From: G963704535 sp963704535
Lineage (GTDB): Bacteria > Chloroflexota > Chloroflexia > Chloroflexales > Roseiflexaceae
DNA length: 64,000 bases
Assembly (NCBI GenBank): GCA_963704535.1
Contig: OY969916.1
Span: 7,440,001-7,504,000, forward strand
Reading direction: 5' to 3'
Part shown: positions 24,036 through 31,831 of the stretch, one piece after another
Numbering within the stretch: position 1 is the first letter of the stretch
Layout: every line of letters begins with the position of its first letter
Translations under genes and position numbers: made by a program
Notes under the pieces: generated by a model
The model's input: only the letters and a program-made list of their open reading frames with translations
What the model was told of the DNA's origin: nothing
The model's database searches: none

Positions 24036-25728
24036 ATGACTTCCACGACTCGCCCGACAGTCAGCCTGCTCTACCCGCCCGGCCCCAGCGCGCCCGCTGC
24101 GCCTGGGCGTGCGCCGCTCGACGAGACCGACCTGGGGCTGGCGTCGATTATTCGCGCGCTTGACATCGATGGGCGCCACGGTCGGTTTGTCGCTGGGGTG
24201 CTGAACGGCCTCTGCGCCGACCCGCGCGTGATCGGCTATCGCCAGGATGTGCTCGACGATCTGCTGCGGCTGCCGGAGTTGGCGGCCGGTTGCGCCGGTG
24301 TGCTGCCGCAGCTCGGCGAGCTGGCCGGCGCCGGCCGGACTCAGCGCTGGGGCGATGCGATCCCGCTGCTCCAGGTGGCCGAACGGCTGGCCGAGCTTGA
24401 CGGCTATGTGAGCTGCGTCGAGGGGCTGTGGGCGGCCCTGGCCACGGTCGGCGATACGCTGCGGGCGGCGGGCTGGCTGGCATTGCGCGACGAACTAGCA
24501 GCGACACGGCGGGACGCGGACTACCAGCGGCTCGCGGCGGAGCTGCCAGGGCTGCGCGCCCAGCTCGACCAGGCCGGAAGCGTGACATTGGGGATCAACC
24601 TCGACCCGCAGCTCCGCCCGGAGTTGGCCACGATCGTCTCGATCAACGGGGGGCGCTTCGCCGGCAAGGGTACGCTGCTCGACGCGCTGTTCGGCCGGCA
24701 GGCCGCCGCCGACGCGGTGCGCGGCATCACCGCGCTCTACAAGGCCGATGAGGGCCGGCCGCGCACGCCGGAGCACGAGCTGTTCCGCGATCTGGACCAG
24801 CTGCTGGAGCGGGTGGTGGCGCCGGTGGTCGCGGCTGTCACCAGCTTTACGCGCATGAACAGCGGCTGGCTGACCGCGTTGGAGTCGGAGTTCGGCGTTC
24901 TTCCTGGGCGCCGCCCGCCTGACCGCCGAGCTGCGCGCCGCCGGGCTGGCGCTGTGCCGCCCGGAGATCGCCCCTCTTGAAGAGCGCGCGTGCGCGGTCA
25001 GCCAGATCTATAGCCTCGACCTGGCGCTGCGGCTGCGGGCCGCGCGCGGCGCCGCCGGGCTGGCCGCCGCGCTGGTGCCCAATGATGTCGCGTTTGGTCC
25101 AGGCGCCACCCTGTTTCTGCTGACCGGCCCGAACAGCGGCGGCAAGACGACCTTCATCCGCGCGGTCGGCCAGGCCCAGGTGCTGTTTCAGGCTGGGCTG
25201 CCGGTGCCGGGGGCGCGCGCCCGGATCAGCCCGGTGGACGGCGTCTTCACCCACTTCGCGACGGCCGAGCGGCTTGAGACCAGCGGCGGGCGGCTGGCCC
25301 AGGAGCTGGAGCGGCTGGCGCAGATCTTTCGCGCCGCCAGCCCGCAGAGCCTGGTGCTGCTGAACGAGCCGCTCGCCAGCACCGACCACGCCTCGGCGCG
25401 CGCGCTGGGCCGCGACCTGGTGGCGGGGCTGCTGCTGCTCGGCGCCCGCGCGATCTACGTCACGCACCTGCATGAGCTGGTCGATGATGCCCTGGCGCTC
25501 GACGGGGCCGCGCCGAACGCCGGAGCGGTCAGCCTGGTCGCCGGTATCGCGCCGAGCACTGCGGAGGGCGCCGAGCCCGCGCCCACGTACACGATCGCGC
25601 CGGGCCGCCCGCAATGGCCCGGCTACGCCGCCGAGTTGGCGCGGCGCCACGGCCTCAGCCTGCCCCAGATCGCCCAGACCCTGCGCGAGCGCGGCGTCGT
25701 GGGCGGCGATGACGGACAATCAGCCTGA
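24036..25728 (+). pseudogene. MutS-family ATPase, one frameshift
   Basis: The N-terminal part (285 codons; helical lever/clamp region like MutS domain III, e.g. IIRALDIDGRHGRFVAGVLNGL) and the C-terminal part are in different frames. Dropping one base near 24896 joins them (SEF|FFLGAARLTAELRAAGLALCRPEI). The C-terminal ATPase shows the Walker A variant GPNSGGKTTFIRAVGQAQV, then AERLETSGGRLAQELERL, Walker B-like LVLLNEPLAST (Asn in place of the usual Asp) and the YVTHLHEL switch. The ~560-residue protein lacks the MutS mismatch-recognition domain, as in MutS-related proteins of unknown role. Whether the shift is real or an error cannot be told. Confidence 0.8.
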
Positions 25729-25767
25729 TCGTTCCGACTGCTGGCACGTTCCCTGCTGCATACAACA

Positions 25768-25860
25768 ATATAACGTTCCTAAATGAGTTGTAAAAGGGGG
25801 TGTGGGGGAAGCCCCCACAGAAATCCCTTCCCACTTCACAACCCTGATAGGAATGCTATA
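25768..25860. repeat. MITE-like repeat (family B), copy 1
   Basis: ATATAACGTTCCTAAATGAG ... CCTGATAGGAATGCTATA with a GTGGGGGAAGCCCCCAC core. Same family as 12753-12845. Confidence 0.88.
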
Positions 25861-25950
25861 GCATTCCTAAATGAGTCGTAAAAGGGGGTGTGGGGGAAGC
25901 CCCCACAGAAATCCCTTCCCACTTCCCAACCCTGATAGGAATGCTATATA
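25857..25950. repeat. MITE-like repeat (family B), copy 2
   Basis: Nearly identical to copy 1 and sharing the TATA junction with it, as if one copy had inserted beside the other at a TA-rich target. Ends 21 nt before the GTG start of the next gene. Confidence 0.88.
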
Positions 25951-25970
25951 TGATACATAGGAGGTCTGTT

Positions 25971-26459
25971 GTGCAACAAACGATTGTGCTCGGCAGCGCG
26001 GTTCGCTGCACCGATGGCTCGATCGGCAACGTCAGCCGGATCGTTATGAACCCGGCCACCAACCACCTGGAATATATCGCCGTCCACCGTGGGCTGTTTG
26101 GCGGCCACGACCACTGCGTGCCGCCGGGCAACTTGGCCGAAGCCGGCCCGGAGGCAGTGGCGCTGAACCTGACAACAGCCGAGTTGAAAGCGCTGCCTGA
26201 GCTGGAGATCCATGTGCCGGGCGAGGGCACGCTCCAGCGCAGCATCCCCGAGGACTGCGCCGCATTTCACAAGGGCACGGCGATCATGGACACCGACGGC
26301 AACCGGCTCGGTTATTTCTACGGCGTCGTGGTCGACTCGCAGCGCCAGATCGAGCGTATTCTGCTGGCCGAGGATCGCGACGTGGGCATCCCGATCGGGC
26401 AGTTGGTCGAGTGCTCCGAGGATGGGCTGACCGTGCGGCTGGCGGAGCAGGCGGCCTAG
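25971..26459 (+). CDS. PRC-barrel domain protein
   Basis: 162 residues from the GTG at 25971, which has AGGAGG 6 nt upstream. An upstream in-frame ATG at 25950 lies at the end of the MITE copy and is rejected. Two PRC-barrel-like beta modules: LGSAVRCTDGSIGNVSRIVMNPATNHLEYIAVHRG (residues ~5-40) and KGTAIMDTDGNRLGYFYGVVVDSQRQIERILLAEDRDVGIPI (~100-140). PRC barrels occur in the photosynthetic reaction-centre H subunit and in RimM; stand-alone proteins like this one are common in Chloroflexota and have no assigned role. No membrane helix is present, so it is not an H subunit. Confidence 0.75.
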   Translation: MQQTIVLGSAVRCTDGSIGNVSRIVMNPATNHLEYIAVHRGLFGGHDHCVPPGNLAEAGPEAVALNLTTAELKALPELEIHVPGEGTLQRSIPEDCAAFHKGTAIMDTDGNRLGYFYGVVVDSQRQIERILLAEDRDVGIPIGQLVECSEDGLTVRLAEQAA

Positions 26460-26549
26460 AACAAAGGGCCAAGAACAAAGAACAAAGAATAAAGAACAAA
26501 GCCTGAACTCTTCTTACTTTGTTCTCTGTTCTTTGTTCTTTGTTCTCGG
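26458..26549. repeat. Inverted heptamer array (GAACAAA / TTTGTTC)
   Basis: Five or so AGAACAA units, a spacer GCCTGAACTCTTCTTAC, then four TTGTTCT units, the reverse complement. It begins at the stop codon of the PRC-barrel gene. Confidence 0.92.
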
Positions 26550-26588
26550 AGGCAACCTGAACGTTCTGTGATACATACCACAAAGTGC

Positions 26589-26617
26589 TTGACACCGGCT
26601 TTCGAGAGGTGTATACT
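26589..26617 (+). promoter_or_regulatory. Sigma-70 promoter of the M-box/mgtE transcript
   Basis: TTGACA (26589-26594), 17-nt spacer, TATACT (26612-26617). Start predicted near 26624, about 30 nt before the riboswitch. Confidence 0.85.
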
Positions 26618-26654
26618 CGGCCTGCCGGGAGGGATTCCGGCAAGATGTACGCGC

Positions 26655-26808
26655 TCTCTCGTTAGGTGCGGCGTCTGCACAGACACAAGTCGCTGCCCCG
26701 GCCCGTCGAAAGACGCTCAGGGGTTACCAGGGCGGTCCGAGCTAAGGCTCGCTCTAACGCGACTGCGATGGAACGTTACGCTGTGCAGTGCCAAAGCTCA
26801 AGCAGGGG
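26655..26808 (+). ncRNA. M-box (ykoK) Mg2+ riboswitch
   Basis: The conserved landmarks of the ykoK/M-box leader appear in order: CTCTCGTTAGGTGCGGC (start), TCGCTGCCC, CGTCGAAAGACGC, GGGGTTACCAG, CTGCGATG, and GTGCAGTGCCAAAGCTC near the 3' end. This RNA folds on binding Mg2+ and in most bacteria shuts off mgtE or other Mg2+-transport genes. Here a terminator hairpin follows at 26845 and mgtE lies in the same transcript, so the logic is premature termination at high Mg2+. Confidence 0.93.
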
Positions 26809-26844
26809 ACGAGCAGGTGTGAAGGCACGCGAAACGCTCGCAGA

Positions 26845-26876
26845 CCCCCTTGGGCTTGCCCGAGGGGGCTTTCTTT
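26845..26876 (+). terminator. Riboswitch expression-platform terminator
   Basis: CCCCCTTGGG-CTTG-CCCGAGGGGG followed by CTTTCTTT. A strong GC stem with a T-rich tail, about 40 nt after the M-box core. Confidence 0.85.
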
Positions 26877-26975
26877 GGAGACGTATGGACGCCAGTCATT
26901 CTTGCTCGCGGCGCACCACCGAACGCCGCGCGCTGGTGAACTCGCGATGTGACCCGGCATCTCACCCCACGACTG

Positions 26976-27045
26976 GCGCCGTCTGCTGATCTGACGGCGC
27001 TCCGCCGTCTGTGTGTGCCCCCACACCGCGAGGTTGTGGGGGCAC
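26976..27045 (+). promoter_or_regulatory. Second structured leader: mutually exclusive hairpins plus 11-bp hairpin
   Basis: GCGCCGTC (26976-26983) pairs with GACGGCGC (26993-27000), but GACGGCG can instead pair with CGCCGTC (27003-27009). An 11-bp stem GTGCCCCCACA/TGTGGGGGCAC (27015-27045) follows, then CTGTTTG. The arrangement suggests a second attenuation step between riboswitch and coding region. No known RNA family recognised. Confidence 0.4.
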
Positions 27046-27140
27046 CTGTTTGTCCTCCAGTGTCACCGGCCCGCCGCTCAGCGTGCGCCGCTTGGACCTG
27101 TCGGCCTTGCCGCCGGCTACCTGACAATCGGGAGGACACC

Positions 27141-27944
27141 ATGACTGCTTTCTCGCCACGGACCATCCCCGCCGTCCGGCGTGCATCCGCGTTGTATTGT
27201 GCTGTCCACGGCAGCGGCACGCCGCTGCTGCTCGTTCATGGGCTGGGCGCCAGCGGCGCGGTGTTCCAGCCGCTGCTGCCGGCGCTGTCCGCCCGCTACA
27301 AGGTGATCATCCCCGATCTGCGCGGCCACGGCCATAGCCGCTGCCTGCCCGGCCCCGATAATATCGAGCGGATGGCGGCCGACATTGTCAATCTGCTCGA
27401 TATGCTGCGGGCCTCGTCGTGCCTGGTGCTGGGCTACGCCACCGGCGGGGCCGTCGCCCAGCAGCTCGCGCACGCCTGCCCGGAGCGCGTGCGCGGTATG
27501 GCGCTGGTGTGCTCGTATGCGCGGAGCGCGTGTACGCTGCGCGAGCAGATCGAGAGCCGCCTGCGCCCGGAGCTGTTCCGCCTGCTCGGCGCGGGCGGCG
27601 TCGGCACGCTTGCCGGCTGGCGGGGCGCCTCAAGCGATGACTCCACATTTGTCCACGAGGTGTTCGCCGCCAACAGCGGCCAGCGGGTGGCCGCTGTCGC
27701 GCGGGGGCTGCTGGCGTTCGACAGCCGGCCATGGCTCCACGAGCTGGCCTGCCCGGCGCTGGTCGTCGCCGGGGATTCCGATGCGATCACCCCGCTACGG
27801 CATGCCCGCGAACTGGCCGAGGGGCTGCCCAACGCCGACCTGCGCGTCATCCCGCGCGCCGGCCACTGGTTGGTCAAGACCCACGCCGCCGGGCTGCTCG
27901 ATATCGTGCTGCCGTGGCTGGCCGAGCAGGAGTCCGCCGTATGA
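27141..27944 (+). CDS. Alpha/beta-hydrolase-fold protein lacking the serine nucleophile
   Basis: 267 residues from ATG 27141 (GGGAGG upstream). The fold is clear: LLLVHGLGASGAVFQPLLPAL (oxyanion HG), VIIPDLRGHGHS, and near the C-terminus VVAGDSDAITP (acid) and PRAGHWLVKTH (His). The nucleophile elbow reads GYATGG, with Ala100 where active members have Ser, Cys or Asp (G-x-S-x-G); codon GCC. Typical esterase or lyase chemistry is therefore not expected. It sits between an Mg2+ riboswitch and mgtE and overlaps mgtE by 4 nt, suggesting a role tied to Mg2+ homeostasis. An upstream ATG at 26949 would include the leader hairpins and is rejected. Confidence 0.85.
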   Translation: MTAFSPRTIPAVRRASALYCAVHGSGTPLLLVHGLGASGAVFQPLLPALSARYKVIIPDLRGHGHSRCLPGPDNIERMAADIVNLLDMLRASSCLVLGYATGGAVAQQLAHACPERVRGMALVCSYARSACTLREQIESRLRPELFRLLGAGGVGTLAGWRGASSDDSTFVHEVFAANSGQRVAAVARGLLAFDSRPWLHELACPALVVAGDSDAITPLRHARELAEGLPNADLRVIPRAGHWLVKTHAAGLLDIVLPWLAEQESAV

Positions 27945-29311
27945 TCAGGGTCACGCTCACCAACCTAGAGGAGCTGGAGCAGCAGGTGCGGGCGGCCCTG
28001 GAGGCACAGGATTTCGATGGTCTACGCCAAATTCTAGCGGCCCGGCACCCGGCCGACGTAGCCGATGTGATCGATCGGCTCGACGAAGAGGACCAACTGG
28101 TCGTCTTCCGGCTGCTGGCGCCGGCCCAGGCCGCCGAGGTGCTGGGCGAGACTAGTGTTGAGGCGACCCGCGAGCTGATCGAGCAGCTTCCAGCCGACGA
28201 GGCCGGCGATCTGCTTGACCGGCTGCCGATGGACGACGTGGCCGAGATCCTGGGCGAGGACGTGCCGGAGCGCCAGCAGGCCCTGCTGGCGGCGATGGAG
28301 CCGGACGACGCCGCCGAGGTTCGCGCGCTGCTCAGCTACCCGCCCCAGAGCGCCGGTCGGCTCATGACCGAGAAGTTTGTGCAGGTGCGGCCCGACATGA
28401 CGGCCGATGAGACGATCGCGCGGCTGCGCCAGCTCGACCCAGAGATCGAGAGCCTCCACGACCTGTATGTCCTGGGGCCGGAGCAGCAGCTCGTCGGCGT
28501 GGTCTCGCTGCGTGGGGTGATCACCGCGCCGCCGGAGCGCCGCATGGGCGAGCTGATGACTACCCGGCTGATCACCGCCACGCCTGAAACTGATCAGGAG
28601 GAGGTGGCCCGGCTGGTCTCGCAGTATGACCTGTCGGCGCTGCCGGTCGTGACGGCCGAGGGGCGGATGCTAGGCATTGTCACCGTCGACGATGTGATCG
28701 ATGTGCTGGTGCAGGAGAGCACCGAGGACGTGCTGCGCTTTGGCGGCGTCGAGGGCGGCGCGGGCGAACCCTACTTCACCGTCCCGATCCTGCGGGCCGT
28801 CCGCCGACGGGTCGGCTGGCTGATGCTGCTGTTCTTTACCGGGACGATCACGGTGTCGGTGCTCGATCGGTTCGAGAGCCAGCTCGACAAAGTCGTCGCG
28901 CTCTCGTTCTTCATCCCGCTGCTGATCGGCACCGGCGGCAACACCGGCGCGCAGACGGTCTCGACCATGATTCGCGGCATGGCGCTGGGCGAGATCCGCC
29001 TGCGCGATGCCTGGCGGGTGATCTCACGCGAGCTGGTGAGCGGGCTGGTGCTGGGGCTGCTGCTGGGGTGCGTGGCGATGGTCCTAGCCCTGTTCTGGAC
29101 CAACGGCGACGTGACGCTTGCGCTGGTCGTGGCGCTGACGATCGTGGCGATCTGCATCTGGTCCAATACGATCGGGGCGATGGTGCCGTTGGTAGCGCGC
29201 AAGTTTGGGCTCGACCCGGCGCTGGTCTCGGCGCCGCTGATCACCACGCTGGTGGATGCAACTGGGCTGGCGATCTATCTCCTGATCGCCAGCACGCTGC
29301 TCGGGCTTTGA
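27941..29311 (+). CDS. mgtE: Magnesium transporter MgtE
   Basis: 456 residues. Cytosolic N domain with MgtE helices (residues ~1-130; RHPADVADVIDRLDEEDQ, LPADEAGDLLDRLPMDDVAEIL), two CBS domains (~135-260; MTEKFVQVRPDMTADETI, MTTRLITATPETDQEE), a connecting helix and five membrane helices with GTGGNTGAQTVSTMIRGMALGEI, the ion-pore signature. MgtE is a Mg2+-gated Mg2+ channel; the M-box upstream gives transcriptional feedback. The start ATG overlaps the hydrolase stop (ATGA) with AGGAG 8 nt upstream. The upstream extension to 27731 is in the hydrolase gene and rejected. Confidence 0.95.
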   Translation: MIRVTLTNLEELEQQVRAALEAQDFDGLRQILAARHPADVADVIDRLDEEDQLVVFRLLAPAQAAEVLGETSVEATRELIEQLPADEAGDLLDRLPMDDVAEILGEDVPERQQALLAAMEPDDAAEVRALLSYPPQSAGRLMTEKFVQVRPDMTADETIARLRQLDPEIESLHDLYVLGPEQQLVGVVSLRGVITAPPERRMGELMTTRLITATPETDQEEVARLVSQYDLSALPVVTAEGRMLGIVTVDDVIDVLVQESTEDVLRFGGVEGGAGEPYFTVPILRAVRRRVGWLMLLFFTGTITVSVLDRFESQLDKVVALSFFIPLLIGTGGNTGAQTVSTMIRGMALGEIRLRDAWRVISRELVSGLVLGLLLGCVAMVLALFWTNGDVTLALVVALTIVAICIWSNTIGAMVPLVARKFGLDPALVSAPLITTLVDATGLAIYLLIASTLLGL

Positions 29312-29344
29312 TACTGGGTTCGAGTGGAGCTTGGGGCATCCGGT

Positions 29345-29400
29345 GGATAAAAAGGGGGTTTGAGGGGGTAGCCCCTCAGTCTCCCCCACTCACACTGTAG
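29345..29400. repeat. GTTTGAGGGGG hairpin repeat (family A)
   Basis: AAAAAGGGGGTTTGAGGGGG pairs with CCCCTCAGTCTCCCCC between the convergent mgtE and response-regulator genes. Confidence 0.8.
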
Positions 29401-29409
29401 GTGATGCTA

Positions 29410-29760
29410 TCAGCCGAGAGTCGTGCGCACAATCTGCTCCAGCGTGTCAAGCGCGAACGGCTTGGGCAGGTAGTAATCGACCTGCTGCGCGCGAGCCCGC
29501 TTCTGAAGCTCCGGCGACGCAAACGCCGTGATCAGCACCACGCAGGTGTCGGGGGCGCGCTCCTTGATCGCCGCTGTGAGCTGGAGCCCATTCATCCCAG
29601 CCATGTGGTAGTCGGTGATCACCAAGGGCACCGGCCGCAGCTCCACCTGGGCCAGCACCTCGGCGCTGTTGCTGGTCGTGATAATGTCGTAGTCGCCACT
29701 CAACCCGCGCAGCACGCGGTGGAGGATGGTCAGAATATCGCGCTCATCGTCGATCACCAC
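29410..29760 (-). CDS. Single-domain response regulator
   Basis: 116 residues, a receiver domain only: VIDDERDIL (acidic pocket) at the start, VITDYHMAGMNG with the phospho-accepting Asp near residue 50, ITAF and the YYLPKPF Lys near 100. No output domain, so a CheY/Spo0F-like relay or partner-binding role. As written, translation would start at a GTG without Shine-Dalgarno. A well-placed ATG with AAGGAG at 29791 lies in another frame (MPNQAQSPSRA...) and would join it with a one-base shift near 29768, so a frameshift is likely. Confidence 0.82.
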   Translation of the reverse strand: MVIDDERDILTILHRVLRGLSGDYDIITTSNSAEVLAQVELRPVPLVITDYHMAGMNGLQLTAAIKERAPDTCVVLITAFASPELQKRARAQQVDYYLPKPFALDTLEQIVRTTLG

Positions 29761-30101
29761 GAGCGCGGGAAGGCGACTGAGCCTGGTTGGGCATACCCTG
29801 CTCCTTCTTCAAACACACTTCCGGCGCGTCTCCTCGTCCTCAGAACCTGTGCGCCGCGTTTATAAGGCTGCGTACTGTGTATCGCTCCTCCCTTATACAC
29901 CACACCGGGCACCAAAGCATTAACACCCGAGCAATAAACTCCCCGCAACTTTGCCTTGCATTCGAGCGTAAACTCTTTTGAACACGACCTCCGACACGCA
30001 CCAGCGAACCTGCCCCCGCTCACCCTGCGCTCAGGACGAGAGGGGAACTCCAGACGACCCCGTAACGTCATAAATGGTAGAGCAGATTGTTCAAGAGGTA
30101 T
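29761..30101. other. Intergenic region between divergent small genes
   Basis: Contains the probable true 5' end of the response-regulator gene (ATG at 29791, AAGGAG upstream). Beyond that I see no reading frame with protein-like composition, no repeat array and no convincing promoter pair. Confidence 0.5.
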
Positions 30102-30326
30102 ATGATGGTTCTCTCAGAACGACGACGAATAGATGCCCACAGTGGCGCCACGGCTCGCGCGACTGAGCCGGCGCGGCGCCCGGCAGCCAGGCGGCCACGC
30201 TACTACGTGGATGTGCCGGCCGGGCTACTGGATCAACAGGGCGACCTGATCGATCAACTGATCGGTTTTGCCTTCGACACACTGGGGGCTGCGCGTTTGG
30301 AACTGCGCGTGCGTAGCGCCGAGTAG
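30102..30326 (+). CDS. Small hypothetical protein
   Basis: 74 residues from ATG 30102 (a second ATG at 30105 has better spacing to AAGAGG). A basic low-complexity N-terminal half (TARATEPARRPAARRPR) precedes RYYVDVPAGLLDQQGDLIDQLIGFAFDTLGAARLELRV. The ordered second half, with regular hydrophobic spacing, suggests a real small domain, perhaps protein- or nucleic-acid-binding. No family recognised. A 75-nt hairpin lies 54 nt downstream. Confidence 0.5.
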   Translation: MMVLSERRRIDAHSGATARATEPARRPAARRPRYYVDVPAGLLDQQGDLIDQLIGFAFDTLGAARLELRVRSAE

Positions 30327-30379
30327 TCACCTGCTCCCATGCCCCCACGAATCCCCGAACATCCTGCGGTGAACCAGGA

Positions 30380-30453
30380 GAACCACAGCGCCACCACGAT
30401 CCGGGCGGCAGGCACCATGCCTCTGCCACGATCCTGGTGGCGCTGTGGTTCTG
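30380..30453. repeat. Long near-perfect hairpin
   Basis: AGAACCACAGCGCCACCA.GATC pairs with GATC.TGGTGGCGCTGTGGTTCT (about 22 bp), with an inner GGCAG/CTGCC stem. Nearly the whole 74 nt is self-complementary. No T-tract follows, so it is not an ordinary terminator; it may be an inverted-duplication product or an RNA processing element. Confidence 0.7.
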
Positions 30454-30580
30454 TCTGTGCGCCCGCGCCCTGCACGAGGCGGCGAGTCATCGATTATAAT
30501 AGTCGCCATCCCCGCACCACCGCACACCTTTCACTTTGATAACAGACTTCCATGCATTGCGCGCACAACGCACTTATGAA

Positions 30581-30634
30581 AAAGTGGGCGGGGTTATTCT
30601 TGAGGGGCGGCCCCTCAAACTCCCCCTTTGCACG
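30581..30634. repeat. GTT(N)TTGAGGGG hairpin repeat (family A)
   Basis: AAAAAGTGGGCGGGGTTATTCTTGAGGGG opposite CCCCTCAAACTCCCCCTTT just upstream of the oxidoreductase gene. Confidence 0.75.
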
Positions 30635-30648
30635 ATAGGAGATACACA

Positions 30649-31623
30649 ATGGTCGCGATCTCGATCATGATCGAGGGCCAGGACGGGCTGACCTGGCCGC
30701 TGTGGAAAGAGCTTGTCGCGGCGGTCGATGAGCTGGGCTTCGCCGGGCTGTTCCGCTCCGACCACTTCACCAACGCCAACCCGCCCGACAAGGACTCGCT
30801 GGAGCTGGTGGTCGCGGAGACCTACCTGGCCTGCAATACTCGCCGCATCCACTTCGGCCCGCTGGTCGCGCCGCTCTCGTTCCGCAACCCGGCCCTGCTG
30901 GCCCGCCAGGCCGCCGCGCTGGACGATCTCAGCGGCGGGCGGATGATCCTGGGCGTCGGGGCCGGCTGGCAGGAGCGCGAGCACCACCTGTTCGGCTTCG
31001 AGCTGGGCGACGTGCCGACCCGCATGGACCGGCTTGAGGAAGGGCTTGAGGTGATCACGCGCCTGCTCCGCAGCGACGAGCCAGTCACGTATGAAGGGCG
31101 CTTCTACCAACTGCGCGGCGCCATGCTGCTGCCGCGCCCGCAGCGCCTCGGCGGGCCGCCGATCCTGATCGGCGGCAACGGCCCGCGCCGCACGCTGCCG
31201 CTGGCGGCGCGCTACGCCGACATCTGGAACGCCACCTTTCTCGCGCCCGACGCCTTTCGCGAGCGCTCTGCCGCCCTGGACGAGCTGCTGCGCGCGGCCG
31301 GGCGGCAGCCCGGCGACGTCCGGCGCACAATGATGTCCTCACTGTTCTTCGGCCGCGACCTGGAGGCGGTCGAGCGGCGGGTGGGCGGGATTCGCGATCG
31401 AGTCGCCGACTTCGCCGGCACGTCGACCGAGGAGCTGATCGCGGCGCTGCGCGACAAGCGCAACGCGATCGTCGGCACGCCGGATATGATCGTCGAGCAG
31501 ATCGCCGCCTACGCGGCCGCCGGCGTCGAGGAGCTGATGCTCCAGTGGTTCGATCTGGCGGATGTGGAGGGCCTGCGGGCGTTCGCCGAGCAGGTACTGC
31601 CGAAATTGAGAATTGAGAATTGA
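30649..31623 (+). CDS. LLM-class flavin-dependent oxidoreductase (luciferase-like, possibly F420)
   Basis: 324 residues, TIM-barrel luciferase-like family. Landmarks: FAGLFRSDHFTN, TRRIHFGPLVAPLSFRNPALLARQAAALDDLSGGRMILGVGAGWQEREHHLFGF, the PPILIGGNGPRRTLPLAARYADIWN block and TPDMIVEQIAAYAAAGVEELMLQ. Such enzymes use FMN or F420; the fused substrate pocket gives no hint of substrate. Start ATG 30649 with AGGAG 8-9 nt upstream (not 30628). The last residues (LPKLRIEN-stop) are read from the heptamer array at 31606, so the array supplies the stop codon. Confidence 0.87.
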   Translation: MVAISIMIEGQDGLTWPLWKELVAAVDELGFAGLFRSDHFTNANPPDKDSLELVVAETYLACNTRRIHFGPLVAPLSFRNPALLARQAAALDDLSGGRMILGVGAGWQEREHHLFGFELGDVPTRMDRLEEGLEVITRLLRSDEPVTYEGRFYQLRGAMLLPRPQRLGGPPILIGGNGPRRTLPLAARYADIWNATFLAPDAFRERSAALDELLRAAGRQPGDVRRTMMSSLFFGRDLEAVERRVGGIRDRVADFAGTSTEELIAALRDKRNAIVGTPDMIVEQIAAYAAAGVEELMLQWFDLADVEGLRAFAEQVLPKLRIEN

Positions 31624-31634
31624 GAATTGAGAAT
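31606..31634. repeat. Heptamer array (ATTGAGA x4)
   Basis: Four direct ATTGAGA units, which encode the C-terminal RIEN and stop codon of the upstream enzyme. Confidence 0.85.
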
Positions 31635-31650
31635 GGACGGTTGACGACGG

Positions 31651-31803
31651 ACGCATCACGCACCGAGAACCTGTAGGGCAGGCCCTCCGTGGCCGCCCCA
31701 ACCAAGAACCCACGCATCACGCACCGAGAACCTGTAGGGCAGGCCCTCCGTGGCCGCCCCAACCAAGAACCCACGCATCACGTTTCACGTTTCACGTTTC
31801 TTG
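31651..31803. repeat. 61-bp tandem duplication with dispersed repeat, ending in heptamers
   Basis: Two exact 61-bp units (31651-31711 and 31712-31772) each contain CTGTAGGGCAGGCCCTCCGT followed by GGCCGCCCC. A third partial unit passes into TTTCACG heptamers. Confidence 0.9.
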
Positions 31804-31831
31804 TAAATCGTACATCGGCAGGAGCAACGCC

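Noticed and set aside
26949..27140. N-terminal extension of the hydrolase-like protein
   Set aside because: It would translate leader hairpins; the ATG at 27141 has GGGAGG at proper spacing and starts the family-like sequence.
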